Shown here in pieces: positions 28,720 through 43,034 of a DNA stretch of 64,000 bases. The position numbers and the translations under genes were made by a program. The stretch lies in assembly GCF_002075345.1 (NCBI RefSeq), contig NZ_NAEW01000001.1, forward strand, positions 434,001-498,000, in the 5' to 3' direction. The DNA comes from Citrobacter braakii. GTDB taxonomy: Bacteria; Pseudomonadota; Gammaproteobacteria; Enterobacterales; Enterobacteriaceae. Numbering within the stretch: the first letter of the stretch is position 1; every line of letters starts with the position of its first letter. The notes under the pieces are model-generated. The model was not told the DNA's origin. It did not search any database and worked only from the letters and a program-made list of their open reading frames with translations.

Positions 28720-30254
28720 TAGCGGAGTCCTTGTCGAAAGCGGCCAATCCACGCAGCGAGAAACGCCGCCAGTGCGAAAATTATAAGCGGTAACAGAAGC
28801 TGCCATAGCGCCTGGGTTGCCAGAATGGCGGTGCTGCCGCCGCTGCTTAATGCCACCGCTTCGGTGGTCAGCGTGGGATAGCGCCCGGCGCCTAACCACA
28901 GCGTCGGCATATACTGGGCGATACTGACTGAGAACCCTACCGCGAAGGCAACCAGCGCCGGGCGCGCCAGCTGCGGACATTTTACTTGCCAGAATATGCG
29001 CCCCCGGGTCCAACCCAGCGTTTGCGCAATCAAAATCAATCGTGGGTCAATGCGTCGCCACGCCGGTTTGAGCACAAACAGCATCCATGGCATCACCCAC
29101 AGCAGGTGTCCCCAGACAATGGTTATCATCAGCCCATCCTGTCCGGCATATAACGCCAACAGATACTGTCCAGTTACCAGCGGCAGCGCAGGCAAAATGA
29201 GCGGTAGCCAGACCCAACGGTGTCCGGTTTGCGGACCCCATTCCAGCCAGGCAAAAAGTATCAGCAGCGCCAGCACGCTGGAGAGAAGCCCCAGTTGCAG
29301 GCTAGTGCTGAGCGCCTCGCTATTTAGCGACGAATAGCTGGCGATCAGCGCCAGAACCAGCGCGCACACCACACCGCCAAAGGGCAAAAGTTGTACCAGC
29401 GAACGTCCGATTGTACAGGATGAAAAACGCAGGCGTTCCCCGTTTACTGCGGGAATAGTGCGTTGCCAGGCGCGCCAGAGCAGATACCCCGCCAGCGCGA
29501 TGATGAGTAGCAGCAGTACCAGCAGCAGGCTGGCGAGTGCTCCTTTAGCCTGTTGCTCGGCATCGCCCTGACTGAGCCATTGCCAGCTCAACACGGCAAG
29601 CGTTGGTGGGTTTCCGGGGCCAAGGACGATTGCTACATCCACTACCGAGAGCGACCAGGCGACAATCGCCAGCATGGCTTTGCCTAACGCGGGGGCGAGA
29701 GAGGGCAGAACCAGCCAGTTCAGGCATTGCAGTCGGCTGTAACCCAGCGAATCCAGGACGATAACCTGCTGCGAAAGCTGTTTTTCACTCAGCAGAGCTG
29801 AGAGGATCCATAACAAAAAGGCACTCTCTTTTACCGCCAGCGTCACGCCAAGCCCAATGCCGTAGCGGTCAGGCTGGGGGCTGAGGAACGGGAGCCATTG
29901 CCAGAGCATGCCGCCTTCGGCAAAAACCAACAGTACGCTGGTGGCGAAGGCAACGTGCGGAATCGCCAGCAGCCACGGAAGACGCGTGCACAGACGCGCC
30001 CAGCCTGCGCCGGGCCATAAGGCGAGGATCGCCAGCAGGGCGATGATCAGCGCGCCACCAGCCGCGAGGCTTACGGAAACCAGCGTTGCCAGTAACGCCT
30101 GCGGGAGTTGAGGATCGCTAAATAGCGCCAGCCAGTGTTTGGTACTCAGCGCCGGCGTTATCAGAGAAAAAGCCGCTGGTGCCAGCGGCAGGTAAACGCC
30201 CGCCATGATGGCCCAGAGTAGCAGAATTAATGTGTACCGTAGCGGCGTAGCCAT
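28719..30254 (-). CDS. ynjC: ABC transporter permease YnjC
   Basis: The 511-residue membrane subunit has about 12 helices in two halves, like the fused permeases of the ferric iron, thiamine and sulfate type. Each half holds an EAA-type loop (for example VLDSLGYSRLQCLNWLVLPSLAPAL and AQTLGWTRGRIFWQVKCPQ region) that contacts the ATPase. It matches E. coli YnjC in length. The substrate is unknown; relatives suggest thiamine-like or metal compounds. The ATG at 30254 overlaps the ynjB end by 28 bases. Confidence 0.93.
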   Translation of the reverse strand: MATPLRYTLILLLWAIMAGVYLPLAPAAFSLITPALSTKHWLALFSDPQLPQALLATLVSVSLAAGGALIIALLAILALWPGAGWARLCTRLPWLLAIPHVAFATSVLLVFAEGGMLWQWLPFLSPQPDRYGIGLGVTLAVKESAFLLWILSALLSEKQLSQQVIVLDSLGYSRLQCLNWLVLPSLAPALGKAMLAIVAWSLSVVDVAIVLGPGNPPTLAVLSWQWLSQGDAEQQAKGALASLLLVLLLLIIALAGYLLWRAWQRTIPAVNGERLRFSSCTIGRSLVQLLPFGGVVCALVLALIASYSSLNSEALSTSLQLGLLSSVLALLILFAWLEWGPQTGHRWVWLPLILPALPLVTGQYLLALYAGQDGLMITIVWGHLLWVMPWMLFVLKPAWRRIDPRLILIAQTLGWTRGRIFWQVKCPQLARPALVAFAVGFSVSIAQYMPTLWLGAGRYPTLTTEAVALSSGGSTAILATQALWQLLLPLIIFALAAFLAAWIGRFRQGLR

Positions 30255-31396
30255 TCTTGTTCCAGAGCGTTTACCCATGCAGCATGCGGTTCTGGCAGCA
30301 TGGCAGGGAGCCCTTGTGGGATCCGCGCCAGCAGCGCATTACGCTGGTCGACAGGCAATTTTTGTGGATCAAGCACCGAAGGATCTCCCCAGACAGACGG
30401 GTCGGCTTTACGCAACTGCGCTTCGGGTGAAAGCAGGAAATTTGCCACGACTTTCGCTCCGGCGCTGGCACGCGCATTCGCTGGAATGGTGACAAAATGC
30501 ACGTTGCCGAGCATGCCCTGTGAGAAACCAAAACTATAGCTGCTTTTGGGTAATTCACCGCTGGCCACTTTTTGCTGCGCGTGGGCAGGATTAAAGGTCA
30601 TTGATAAACGCAGGGTGCCACCGTTGAGCAGCGCATCCATTCGCGCTGGCGTGGGCGGAAAATCTTTACCTTCGCGCCACAGGGCAGGATGCAAAGCATC
30701 AAGGTAATGCCACAATGGAGCGGTAACATCGGCGAATGTGGACGCATCGGGCGCTGTTTTCAGCGCCTGCGGCTTGTTGGTGAGCGAAATTAACAACTGC
30801 TCAAGAAAAGCCGTTCCGGTAAAGTCTGGCGGACGCGGATAGGTCACCGTGCCAGGGTGCGCTTGGGCAAACTCAAGCAGTACCTGCGGGGATTGCGGCG
30901 GCTGCGCGGTGAGATCGTGCCTGGCAATAAATGTAAGCTGTGCGCCGCCCCACGGTGATTCAGCCCCCTCCGTTGGAATGGAAAAGTCTTCATTCACCGG
31001 TTTCTGGGTATCAACATAGCGCCAGTTAGGCAGCGTTTGTGCCCACTGGGTCTGTAGCAGCCCGGCTTCTTTCAGCGTGCGGAAATTTTCGCCGTTCACC
31101 CACAGTAAATCGACCGAGCCACCGGTTTTTCGCCCGGATGCCGCTTCCGTCTGGATACGTTTTACGGCGTCGGCGGCATCCGCCAGGCGTACGATTTTCA
31201 GGTTAATGGCATAGTGTGTTTTCATCTCGCCGCTAACCCAGTCGAGATACTGGTTAACTGCGTTGTCGCCACCCCAGGCGTTGAACCACACCGTCTGACC
31301 GCGGGCGTCATTTTTGATTTGCTGCCAACTGGTGTCCTCGGCGAAAGCCGCCAGCGGAGAGAGCAGCAAACTCAGGCACAATAAGCAGTAACGCAT
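30227..31396 (-). CDS. ynjB: ABC transporter substrate-binding protein YnjB
   Basis: The periplasmic binding protein of YnjBCD, with a signal peptide (MRYCLLCLSLLLSPLAAFA) and a type II bilobed fold related to thiamine and iron binding proteins. It contains WFNAWGGDNAVNQYLDWV near the N-terminus and VDLLWVNGENFRTLKEAGLL. The ligand is not known. Length is 389 residues (E. coli 388). A GGAGATATT ribosome binding site precedes the ATG. It lies 33 bases after ydjZ on the same strand. In K-12 ynjA lies in this gap; here it is absent. Confidence 0.93.
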   Translation of the reverse strand: MRYCLLCLSLLLSPLAAFAEDTSWQQIKNDARGQTVWFNAWGGDNAVNQYLDWVSGEMKTHYAINLKIVRLADAADAVKRIQTEAASGRKTGGSVDLLWVNGENFRTLKEAGLLQTQWAQTLPNWRYVDTQKPVNEDFSIPTEGAESPWGGAQLTFIARHDLTAQPPQSPQVLLEFAQAHPGTVTYPRPPDFTGTAFLEQLLISLTNKPQALKTAPDASTFADVTAPLWHYLDALHPALWREGKDFPPTPARMDALLNGGTLRLSMTFNPAHAQQKVASGELPKSSYSFGFSQGMLGNVHFVTIPANARASAGAKVVANFLLSPEAQLRKADPSVWGDPSVLDPQKLPVDQRNALLARIPQGLPAMLPEPHAAWVNALEQEWLRRYGTH

Positions 31397-31429
31397 AATA
31401 TCTCCATTGCTAAAAATGGGGGGAAAGAC

Positions 31430-32140
31430 TCAGGTCTTTTTCCGTTGATGCTCAAGATAAAGGCTTCTGGCCACGGCAATCACCACGCTCAGAGCGAACA
31501 GGAAGAACAGGCCGGTAACAAACCAAAATGTGCCGCCGGTTAACAGGCTACCAGCCCATGAATAGACGATAGTGGCCGGTAACTGACCGATGCCGGTGGC
31601 GATGAAGAAATGGCGAAAACGAATCGAGGTCAGGCCTGCTGCGTAGCTTACCGGGTCGAACGGCACAAAAGGTAACAGGCGACAGACAAGAATTGTGTGC
31701 TTGCCATAGCGCTCGAAAAAAGTGTCCATGTTGTTCAGCACCGTTTTTCCGGTCAGTTTTTCCACCGCGCTGCGACCTAAAACGCGGGCAATAAAAAAGC
31801 ACAGCGCCGCGCCTGCCATCGCGCTGCTCCAGGACAGAACGCTGCCCCAAAATGCGCCAAACAGCGAGGCATTGGCAAAGGTGATCACAAAGGCGGGAAG
31901 CGGTGCGACGATGGCCTGTAAGATCATCAGGAAGAACGACACGACCGCCGCCTGGGTTCCGTAAGAACGAATGAAGTTCTCAAGAGCATGCTGATCGAGC
32001 GTGGTAAATGCCGCCAGACTGCCGTGAAGAAAATCACTCACGCCAGGTATCCACGCCCACGCCATCAGGGCGAGCAGCAGCAGGGCAAGCAAGCTTATAC
32101 GGTAATAGCGTGTCCGCCGCGCTTTATTCATCTTGATCAT
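31430..32140 (-). CDS. ydjZ: TVP38/TMEM64 family inner membrane protein YdjZ
   Basis: A polytopic membrane protein of the DedA/SNARE-associated TVP38 family. It has the conserved re-entrant motif region FFIARVLGRSAVEKL and the RLLPFVPFDPVSYAAGLTSI segment. The function is unproven; relatives act in lipid scrambling or transport. The ATG at 32140 overlaps the ydjX stop by 4 bases (ATGA), so the two are coupled. Length is 236 residues (E. coli 235). YdjX and YdjZ are paralogs. K-12 has the ferredoxin-like ydjY between them, which is missing here. Confidence 0.92.
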   Translation of the reverse strand: MIKMNKARRTRYYRISLLALLLLALMAWAWIPGVSDFLHGSLAAFTTLDQHALENFIRSYGTQAAVVSFFLMILQAIVAPLPAFVITFANASLFGAFWGSVLSWSSAMAGAALCFFIARVLGRSAVEKLTGKTVLNNMDTFFERYGKHTILVCRLLPFVPFDPVSYAAGLTSIRFRHFFIATGIGQLPATIVYSWAGSLLTGGTFWFVTGLFFLFALSVVIAVARSLYLEHQRKKT

Positions 32141-32793
32141 TTACCCGCGTACTCGTGACCGGGCGCCGGATCGACATGTTTATGTCGCGCCCAGGCTTTG
32201 GCTGCCTGAACGAGGACGAATAGCGCCAGCCCCGCAACGCTGAGCTTACCGATAAATGCCCAGCTAATCCCTTCGCTGGCCAGTTCGTGCGACATCAGCG
32301 TATAGATAAAGATGCCGGGCAAGGTGGTTAGCGCAGATATCACGGTAAATGACCAGAACGGAATGGCCGTCAGTCCATAGGCATAGTTTTGAATGTTATA
32401 GGGGAACAGTGGCACGAGCCGGGTCAGGATCAGAAAGTCTACTCCACTATGGGCAATGCCTTTTTCGATAGCCTGAAACGTTGCCGTATGGCCAACGTAT
32501 TTCAGCAGTAATTCCCGGCCAAGCCAGCGAGCCAGCATAAATGACAGCGCCGAAGCCATGGTTGCCGCCACTAACGAGATAAGCGTCCCTGTCACCGGGC
32601 CAAACAGCACACCGCCGACGATCACCAGAATGCTGCCTGGGATCAGACACAGCGCGGAAACTATAAACAACAGGATATAAAGGGTATAGCCGAACAGGCC
32701 GCTTTGGCGGATGACATCTTGTAAATGATGGAAATTGATGATCAGATCGGTCAGACCGTAATGATGGAAAACTCCCGCCAGAACGCAGAACAA
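32137..32793 (-). CDS. ydjX: TVP38/TMEM64 family protein YdjX, apparent frameshift at the 5' end
   Basis: A DedA/TVP38-type membrane protein with the motifs SFMLARWLGRELLLKYVGH and TRLVPLFPYNIQNYAYGLT. The only in-frame starts are a TTG at 32793, without a ribosome binding site, and a CTG at 32811. Homology to E. coli YdjX continues upstream (NAEYRLLIVAVLF) to about 32841, where a TGA stops the frame. An ATG at 32845 lies seven bases after a good AGGAG (32853-32857) but is in another frame and hits TAA after six codons. Removing one A from its AAAAA run would give 235 residues (E. coli 236). So the gene has a one-base frameshift or a sequencing error. Confidence 0.8.
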   Translation of the reverse strand: MFCVLAGVFHHYGLTDLIINFHHLQDVIRQSGLFGYTLYILLFIVSALCLIPGSILVIVGGVLFGPVTGTLISLVAATMASALSFMLARWLGRELLLKYVGHTATFQAIEKGIAHSGVDFLILTRLVPLFPYNIQNYAYGLTAIPFWSFTVISALTTLPGIFIYTLMSHELASEGISWAFIGKLSVAGLALFVLVQAAKAWARHKHVDPAPGHEYAGK

Positions 32794-32975
32794 TACCGCA
32801 ACAATTAGCAGCCGGTATTCTGCGTTATGTGAACTTCTTTTTCATGGGGGTTCTCCTGTAAAACCGAGTGCAATGTGGCGTTTTCGTCAGCGAAAAGTGC
32901 GCGCGAAGATATAATAAATTTCCGGCCGCAACAATGTATTACCGTGGCTTTATTGATTTTGCACAGAATAAACAG

Positions 32976-33000
32976 ACTCTCCAGGCCAGGCCCGGAGAGT
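32976..33000 (-). terminator. Probable xthA terminator
   Basis: ACTCTCC / GGAGAGT form a 7-bp stem after the xthA stop; CTGTTTATT follows on the minus strand. The T run is weak. Confidence 0.5.
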
Positions 33001-33016
33001 GAAAATACGCAGACGA

Positions 33017-33823
33017 TCAGACGCGGAATTTAGCCCATACAGGCGCATGGTCGGACGGCTTTTCCATGCTGCGGATTTCATAGTCGATGCCTGTTTCTTC
33101 GCAGCGCTCCGCCAGCGGGTTGCTCGCCAGCAGCAGATCGATACGCAGACCACGGTTATCGTCAAAGCCTTTTGAGCGGTAATCAAACCACGAGAACCGG
33201 TCGTTCTTTTCAGGCCAGGCGTGACGGTAGGTATCTACCAGACCCCAGCCCAGCAGACGTTCCATCCACTCGCGCTCTTCTGGCAGGAAGGAACATTTGC
33301 CGGTACGCAGCCAGCGTTTACGGTTCTCTTCGCCAATACCGATATCGAGGTCGGTTGGGCTGATATTCATATCGCCCATGATCAATACCGGATTGTCGCG
33401 CTTCAGTTCAGTCTCCAGGTAGTTTTGTAGGTTCTGATAAAACGCGGCTTTAGCCGGGAACTTGGTTTCATGGTCACGGCTTTCACCCTGCGGGAAATAG
33501 CCGTTGATCACCGTGATACTGCCCAGAGGCGACGGAATTTCCGCCATGATGATACGACGCTGCGCTTCTTCGCCATCACCCGGGAAGCCACGACGCACCG
33601 CAATCGGCGTTTCTTTCGTTAATAGTGCTACGCCGTAGTGGCCTTTCTGACCGTGATAAAAGACGTTATAACCCAGCTTTGCTACCTCTTCGAGAGGGAA
33701 CATATCGTCGTGGACTTTTGTCTCCTGTAAGCCAATAACATCCGGTTGGTGTTTTTCGACAATGGCTGCCAGTTGATGGGGACGGGCACGCAGGCCGTTG
33801 ATATTAAAAGAGACAAATTTCAT
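33017..33823 (-). CDS. xthA: Exonuclease III (AP endonuclease)
   Basis: XthA is the main abasic-site endonuclease and 3' exonuclease in base excision repair. The catalytic residues lie in [10 protein letters not shown] (Glu34), [12 protein letters not shown] (Asp and Asn), LRIDLLLAS (Asp) and PSDHAPVWA (His). The ATG at 33823 gives 268 residues, the E. coli length; the longer frame to 33898 is not conserved. It is divergent from the ast operon with 444 bases between the starts. Confidence 0.96.
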   Translation of the reverse strand: MKFVSFNINGLRARPHQLAAIVEKHQPDVIGLQETKVHDDMFPLEEVAKLGYNVFYHGQKGHYGVALLTKETPIAVRRGFPGDGEEAQRRIIMAEIPSPLGSITVINGYFPQGESRDHETKFPAKAAFYQNLQNYLETELKRDNPVLIMGDMNISPTDLDIGIGEENRKRWLRTGKCSFLPEEREWMERLLGWGLVDTYRHAWPEKNDRFSWFDYRSKGFDDNRGLRIDLLLASNPLAERCEETGIDYEIRSMEKPSDHAPVWAKFRV

Positions 33824-33945
33824 AGTCGCTGCCACTTTGCAAGATGAATAGTGCAAGGATGGTAGCAGAATTTCTGCAGGCTGACTGCTTCTTGTCACCT
33901 GATTCCAACAATGATTGCTAATGGTGTTAACGATGGAGCAAAAAC

Positions 33946-33962
33946 TGCACCGTTTTGGCGCG
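33946..33962. promoter_or_regulatory. Candidate NtrC enhancer site for ast
   Basis: TGCACC-N5-GGCGCG resembles the NtrC consensus dyad TGCACC-N5-GGTGCA with two mismatches. It lies about 235 bases upstream of the sigma-54 promoter of astC, a plausible enhancer distance. The surrounding 33824-34180 contains no gene I can support. Confidence 0.5.
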
Positions 33963-34180
33963 TAGCGCGTCGGAATAGAGCAATAATTTCCGATAAATTT
34001 CGTATACGATCACAATTCCAGAATTATATTTGGCGACTGAATAAAATTGCGTTTTTTCCTCTGTTTAGTCATCTGGTACGCAAACATATTCACTTTATAT
34101 GCACATACAGTGAATATCGTCAGGTTGTAACTCGTTGATATTCCGTCACCGCCCTCCGTTTATGCACTTTTTTCGCTGGC

Positions 34181-34196
34181 TGGCACGAAGCCTGCA
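34181..34196 (+). promoter_or_regulatory. Sigma-54 promoter of astCADBE
   Basis: TGGCAC-N5-CTGCA matches the -24/-12 consensus TGGCAC-N5-TTGCA except for one base. It lies 72 bases before the astC ATG. E. coli ast is known to be sigma-54 and NtrC dependent. Confidence 0.85.
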
Positions 34197-34231
34197 ATCT
34201 ACATTTACACCGCAAACACTATATTTATTAA

Positions 34232-39326
<5,095 letters not shown>

Positions 39327-39334
<8 letters not shown>

Positions 39335-40292
39335 TTTTCTGGCCCAGACGCTGGCAGGGATAACCCCCGAGACAACCGAGGGCACAGCTCGCGGCTTTTC
39401 CTGGCAGTGGATTGGTCACGGAATTCTGGAGCTGACGCCGGTCACTCCGGCGGAATATTCGCTGGTGCTGTCTGCGGGGATCCACGGCAATGAAACGGCC
39501 CCGGTAGAGATACTTGATTCAATTCTCTCCAGGCTGTTTAGCGGTGAACTAACGCTCACATGGCGGCTGCTGGTGATTCTGGGGAACCCGCAGGCGCTGG
39601 CGGCGGGACAACGTTATTGTCATAGCGACCTGAACCGTATGTTTGGCGGCCGTTGGCAGATTTTTGCCGCGAGTGAAGAAACGCACCGAGCCCATCAGCT
39701 TGAGCTGTGTCTGGAGGATTTTTATTCGCGGGCGAAAGAGCCAGTCCGCTGGCATCTGGATCTGCACACCGCGATTCGCGGCTCGCAGCATCTGCGCTTT
39801 GGCGTGTTGCCACAACGCAACGTTGCCTGGGACGAAGATTTTTTGGGATGGCTGGGAGAGGCAGGGCTGGAGGCGCTGGTTTTCCATCAGACACCTGGCG
39901 GCACGTTCACCCATTTTAGCGCTGAACATTTTGGCGCGCTGGCCTGCACGCTGGAACTGGGTAAAGCGCTGCCGTTTGGACAAAACGATCTGACTCAGTT
40001 TGCGCAGACGGCAGATGCGCTGGCGAAGCTGCTAAAGGGCGAGCGAATGTCACTGGGAGAAACATCTCCGCTGCGTTACCGCGTGGTGTCGCAAATCACG
40101 CGGCGTAGCGACGATTTCATTCTTCACATGGATAACCAGACGCTCAACTTTACCCCTTTTACAGAGGGCACCTTGCTGGCGCAGGACGGTGATGAACGTT
40201 TTACCGTCACCCATGATGTTGAATACGTTCTTTTTCCAAATCCAAACGTGGCCTGTGGTTTACGCGCCGGATTGATGCTCGAAAAATTGTGA
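39327..40292 (+). CDS. astE: Succinylglutamate desuccinylase AstE
   Basis: A zinc carboxypeptidase-like enzyme that splits succinylglutamate to glutamate and succinate, the last ast step. Zinc ligands lie in [13 protein letters not shown] (His and Glu) and [12 protein letters not shown] (His). A further active-site Glu is in [13 protein letters not shown]. Length is 321 residues (E. coli 322). It is the final gene of the operon, followed by a terminator-like hairpin. Confidence 0.95.
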
Positions 40293-40303
40293 CAAATATA
40301 TAT

Positions 40304-40336
40304 GCCCTTTTGGTTTATCCCTAAGGGCTTATTTTT
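40304..40336 (+). terminator. ast operon terminator
   Basis: GCCCTT / AAGGGC with a 13-base loop is followed by TTATTTTT, 12 bases after the astE stop. Confidence 0.65.
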
Positions 40337-40474
40337 ACGTGCTGTTTTTATTTATTACAGATTATTCCTGGTGAATTGCTTTCTTAATAATCAGGGATGA
40401 GGTATAGTTCTTCATAATCCCTTCAAAATCATCCTGTTGTAATTTTTTATTGCAACTCTGCGCAATTTATTCTT

Positions 40475-40492
40475 TTTTTCTCCATAATTGAT
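40475..40492 (+). promoter_or_regulatory. BaeR box upstream of spy
   Basis: TTTTTCTCCATAATTGAT matches the published BaeR consensus TTTTTCTCCATDATTGGC at 16 of 18 positions. It is 150 bases before the spy start, consistent with BaeSR induction of spy by envelope stress. Confidence 0.8.
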
Positions 40493-40510
40493 GAAAGTTT
40501 GTTTTTTACA

Positions 40511-40525
40511 CTTTCATTGTTTTAC
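40511..40525 (-). promoter_or_regulatory. Candidate CpxR box upstream of spy
   Basis: Read on the minus strand, GTAAA-N5-GAAAG resembles the CpxR consensus GTAAA-N5-GTAAA with one or two mismatches. E. coli spy is a CpxR target. No gene is seen in the rest of 40337-40641. Confidence 0.45.
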
Positions 40526-40641
40526 CGTTGCTCTGATTAATTGACGCTTAAGCCGGTAAAGTTAATCTCGTCAACACGACATCACATTGCATAAGAGTCG
40601 CATGAGTGTCGTCAAAATAACTGAAAGAAAGGATAGAAATT

Positions 40642-41127
40642 ATGCGTAAACTGACTGCTCTGTTTGTTGCCTCTACCCTGGCGCTGGGCGCTGCTAACCT
40701 GGCCCACGCCGCTGACACGACAACAGCTGCGCCAGCTGATGCCAAACCAATGATGCACCACAACGGTAAGTTTGCCCCGCATCATGACATGATGTTTAAA
40801 GACCTGAACCTGACCGATGCGCAGAAACAGCAGATTCGCGAGATCATGAAAGGTCAGCGCGATCAGATGAAACGTCCGCCGCTGGAAGAGCGCCGCGCAA
40901 TGCACGACATCATCGCCAGCGATAGCTTCGATAAAGCGAAAGCGGAAGCGCAGATTGCGAAGATGGAAGAACAGCGCAAAGCCAACATGCTGGCGCACAT
41001 GGAAACTCAGAACAAGATTTACAACATTCTGACCCCGGAACAGAAAAAGCAGTTTAATGCCAATTTTGAGAAGCGTCTGACAGAACGTGCCGCGCAGAAG
41101 GGTAAAATGCCGCAAGCTGCTGAGTAA
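40642..41127 (+). CDS. spy: Periplasmic chaperone Spy
   Basis: Spy is an ATP-independent periplasmic chaperone that forms cradle-shaped dimers and suppresses aggregation under envelope stress such as tannins, ethanol or copper. The signal peptide is MRKLTALFVASTLALGAANLAHA. The mature, all-helical protein carries the two LTxxQ family motifs, LTDAQKQQ and LTPEQKKQ, and a His/Met-rich N-terminal part (PMMHHNGKFAPHHDMM). Length is 161 residues, as in E. coli. The promoter region has BaeR and CpxR-like boxes. Confidence 0.96.
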   Translation: MRKLTALFVASTLALGAANLAHAADTTTAAPADAKPMMHHNGKFAPHHDMMFKDLNLTDAQKQQIREIMKGQRDQMKRPPLEERRAMHDIIASDSFDKAKAEAQIAKMEEQRKANMLAHMETQNKIYNILTPEQKKQFNANFEKRLTERAAQKGKMPQAAE

Positions 41128-41199
41128 TCTTTCAGCGTCTACACTATATCATTCACGCTGTGTGGGCTGATTGCCGCACAGTGTGAAACCAAACTCAAG

Positions 41200-41256
41200 A
41201 CCGCCGCTCTTGTCCACAACACGTTTAACGAGGTGGGCAGGATCGGCGGTTTTTTC
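41200..41256 (+). terminator. Probable spy terminator
   Basis: ACCGCCG and CGGCGGT form the base of a long hairpin with a 37-base loop, followed by TTTTTCTTTG, 70 bases after the spy stop. The stretch 41257-41417 shows no gene I can support. Confidence 0.55.
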
Positions 41257-41478
41257 TTTGCTGCCTCTTGCACCGCGCTTGTGACACGTTATTCTCCTGA
41301 AGCCCGCGAAAATTCCACCTGGAGGGCGCGTTGTTCTTTTTTGCAAAACACCGGGTTCATCGCTAAGGCAAATCAACTCTGCTGCCGATAACAATAATCT
41401 GCAGGGTGAACATAACAATGATGAATTATGGCTGCCTGTTTACGGTGGGCTGCCGTGCTGCGCCTTTCTGGAGGGATG

Positions 41479-42054
41479 ATGGAATACTTTGATATCCGCA
41501 AAATGCCGGTCAATCTGTGGCGAAATGGTGCGGGAGAAACGCGTGAGATTTGCTGTTTTCCGCCAGCAACACGAGATTTTCACTGGCGGGCGAGTATCGC
41601 CTCCATCGCAGCGAATGGAGAGTTTTCTCTTTTTCCCGGCGTAGAACGCGTGATTACTCTGCTGGAAGGCGGAGAAGTGACGCTGGAAGAGTCGAACACC
41701 TTCACGCATACCCTGAAACAGCATCAGCCTTTTACCTTTGCCGGTGACAAGGTGGTAAAAGCGAAGCTGACGGAAGGGCAGATGTCGATGGATTTTAATA
41801 TCATGACCCGACGGGATGTCTGCCAGGCAAAAGTCAGAGTTGCCGATCGCACCTTTACGACCTTTGGTTCGCGCGGCGGCGTGGTGTTTGTTATCAGCGG
41901 AGCCTGGCAACTGGGTGATAAGTTGTTGACCGTCGATCAGGGTGCAAGCTGGCACGACGGTAAACACACGTTACGACTGCTGGAGCGCGAGGGGAAACTG
42001 CTGTTCAGCGAGATTAACTGGATGCCGGGGCATTCTCCGGACTCAGTTCAATAA
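41479..42054 (+). CDS. ves: Ves, HutD/Ves family protein
   Basis: A 191-residue cupin-type protein of the HutD/Ves family, equal in length to E. coli Ves, which is reported to be induced by cold and stress. Its molecular function is unknown. Conserved blocks are [41 protein letters not shown] and [21 protein letters not shown] lies close before two adjacent ATG codons; the second (41479) has the better spacing and matches E. coli. The 3' end overlaps cho by 41 bases on the other strand. Confidence 0.92.
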   Translation: MEYFDIRKMPVNLWRNGAGETREICCFPPATRDFHWRASIASIAANGEFSLFPGVERVITLLEGGEVTLEESNTFTHTLKQHQPFTFAGDKVVKAKLTEGQMSMDFNIMTRRDVCQAKVRVADRTFTTFGSRGGVVFVISGAWQLGDKLLTVDQGASWHDGKHTLRLLEREGKLLFSEINWMPGHSPDSVQ

Positions 42055-42901
42055 TGTCATATTGACCAGACAGAATAGGCCGGCAGAGAATTTTGTAGCC
42101 ATCTTGATCAAAGCCGGCCGGCATTCGCGCCAGTGTAGCTGCCTCATCCAGCGTTGAAACGGCTCCCAGCCACAGCCAGTTATTGATGATATGGTACTGC
42201 GTCATTTCAGCGCGGGTTTCCTGCAGCGCAATGGCATTGCTCCACGGCCAGCAGATTACGCGCACTCTTTCCAGGGCTTCTACCAGACGCAAATGATGCG
42301 CTTCAGGGCTTTCTTTCCCACAGCAGGCTCCGGCGCAGCGTTTAAGCGCGGAGCGAAAACAGGCGCGCCCGTGGCTGAGGGGTTCCAGTCCCAACAGGCC
42401 GTAGCACAGCTGTTGTTCATCGGCGAGGCTTTGCAGCGTCTGTAGCGCTGCGCGGCGGTTGGCAAACAGGCCAAACAGATTGGGGGCGTGGGAGAAATCA
42501 ATATCTCGTGCGTAAACCACCTGAACCGTTCGGTCGGTAAGCTGCAAGGCACACAGCTGGCGATTGCGTCGCAGCCGTTTGTTAAACAGGGGCTGCTGTT
42601 CTTTGATAAGCCGCGCTTCCAGCAGCAGGGCGCCAATTTCTCCGGCCGTACAAATCCAGCTAATGCGCCTGGCCTGACGCAGCATACTCGCTTCGTCTGC
42701 GGTACGCAGATGCGCCAGCACACGGCTGCGAATATTGACACTTTTACCAATATAAAGCGGCATGGTGTCGCTATCACTGTGAAACAGATAGACGCCTGGC
42801 GCGGTGGGAAGCGCACTCAAAAACGGGCGCAGGTGCTCGGGATATTCATAGATTGCCGCTGCCTCAAATGTCATACGAGGGGCTGATTGACGCTGTACCA
42901 C
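42014..42901 (-). CDS. cho: Excinuclease Cho (UvrC-like endonuclease)
   Basis: Cho makes the 3' incision at UvrB-bound DNA damage and complements UvrC. It is homologous to the N-terminal half of UvrC and carries the GIY-YIG nuclease domain ([19 protein letters not shown]...RSRVLAHL). A Cys-rich [10 protein letters not shown] segment follows. The GTG at 42901 is chosen: GGAG lies six bases before it, it aligns with the E. coli start and gives 295 residues as in E. coli. An ATG at 42928 would lie inside the LexA box. Damage-induced. Confidence 0.93.
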   Translation of the reverse strand: MVQRQSAPRMTFEAAAIYEYPEHLRPFLSALPTAPGVYLFHSDSDTMPLYIGKSVNIRSRVLAHLRTADEASMLRQARRISWICTAGEIGALLLEARLIKEQQPLFNKRLRRNRQLCALQLTDRTVQVVYARDIDFSHAPNLFGLFANRRAALQTLQSLADEQQLCYGLLGLEPLSHGRACFRSALKRCAGACCGKESPEAHHLRLVEALERVRVICWPWSNAIALQETRAEMTQYHIINNWLWLGAVSTLDEAATLARMPAGFDQDGYKILCRPILSGQYDIIELSPENAPASS

Positions 42902-42916
42902 TGTTGACTCCAGATG

Positions 42917-42932
42917 CTGGTTATTCATCCAG
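42917..42932 (-). promoter_or_regulatory. LexA (SOS) box of cho
   Basis: CTGGATGAATAACCAG (minus strand) has the invariant CTG-N10-CAG frame of LexA operators, 15 bases upstream of the cho GTG. E. coli cho is SOS-regulated. Confidence 0.8.
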
Positions 42933-43034
42933 TGTAGCAGTTTGAGGGCGATTAAAAAAGCGGCATGAGATTCAGCAGGCTAATGCCAGATAGGGCCAAT
43001 CCTGGCGCTACCCGGCATTTTGAAGGGAAAAGGA

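Noticed and set aside
33911..34138. 75-codon plus-strand frame in the xthA-astC gap
   Set aside because: Covers the regulatory region, lacks a ribosome binding site and a recognisable sequence.
41149..41418. 89-codon minus-strand frame after spy
   Set aside because: No family recognised, and it crosses the probable spy terminator hairpin.
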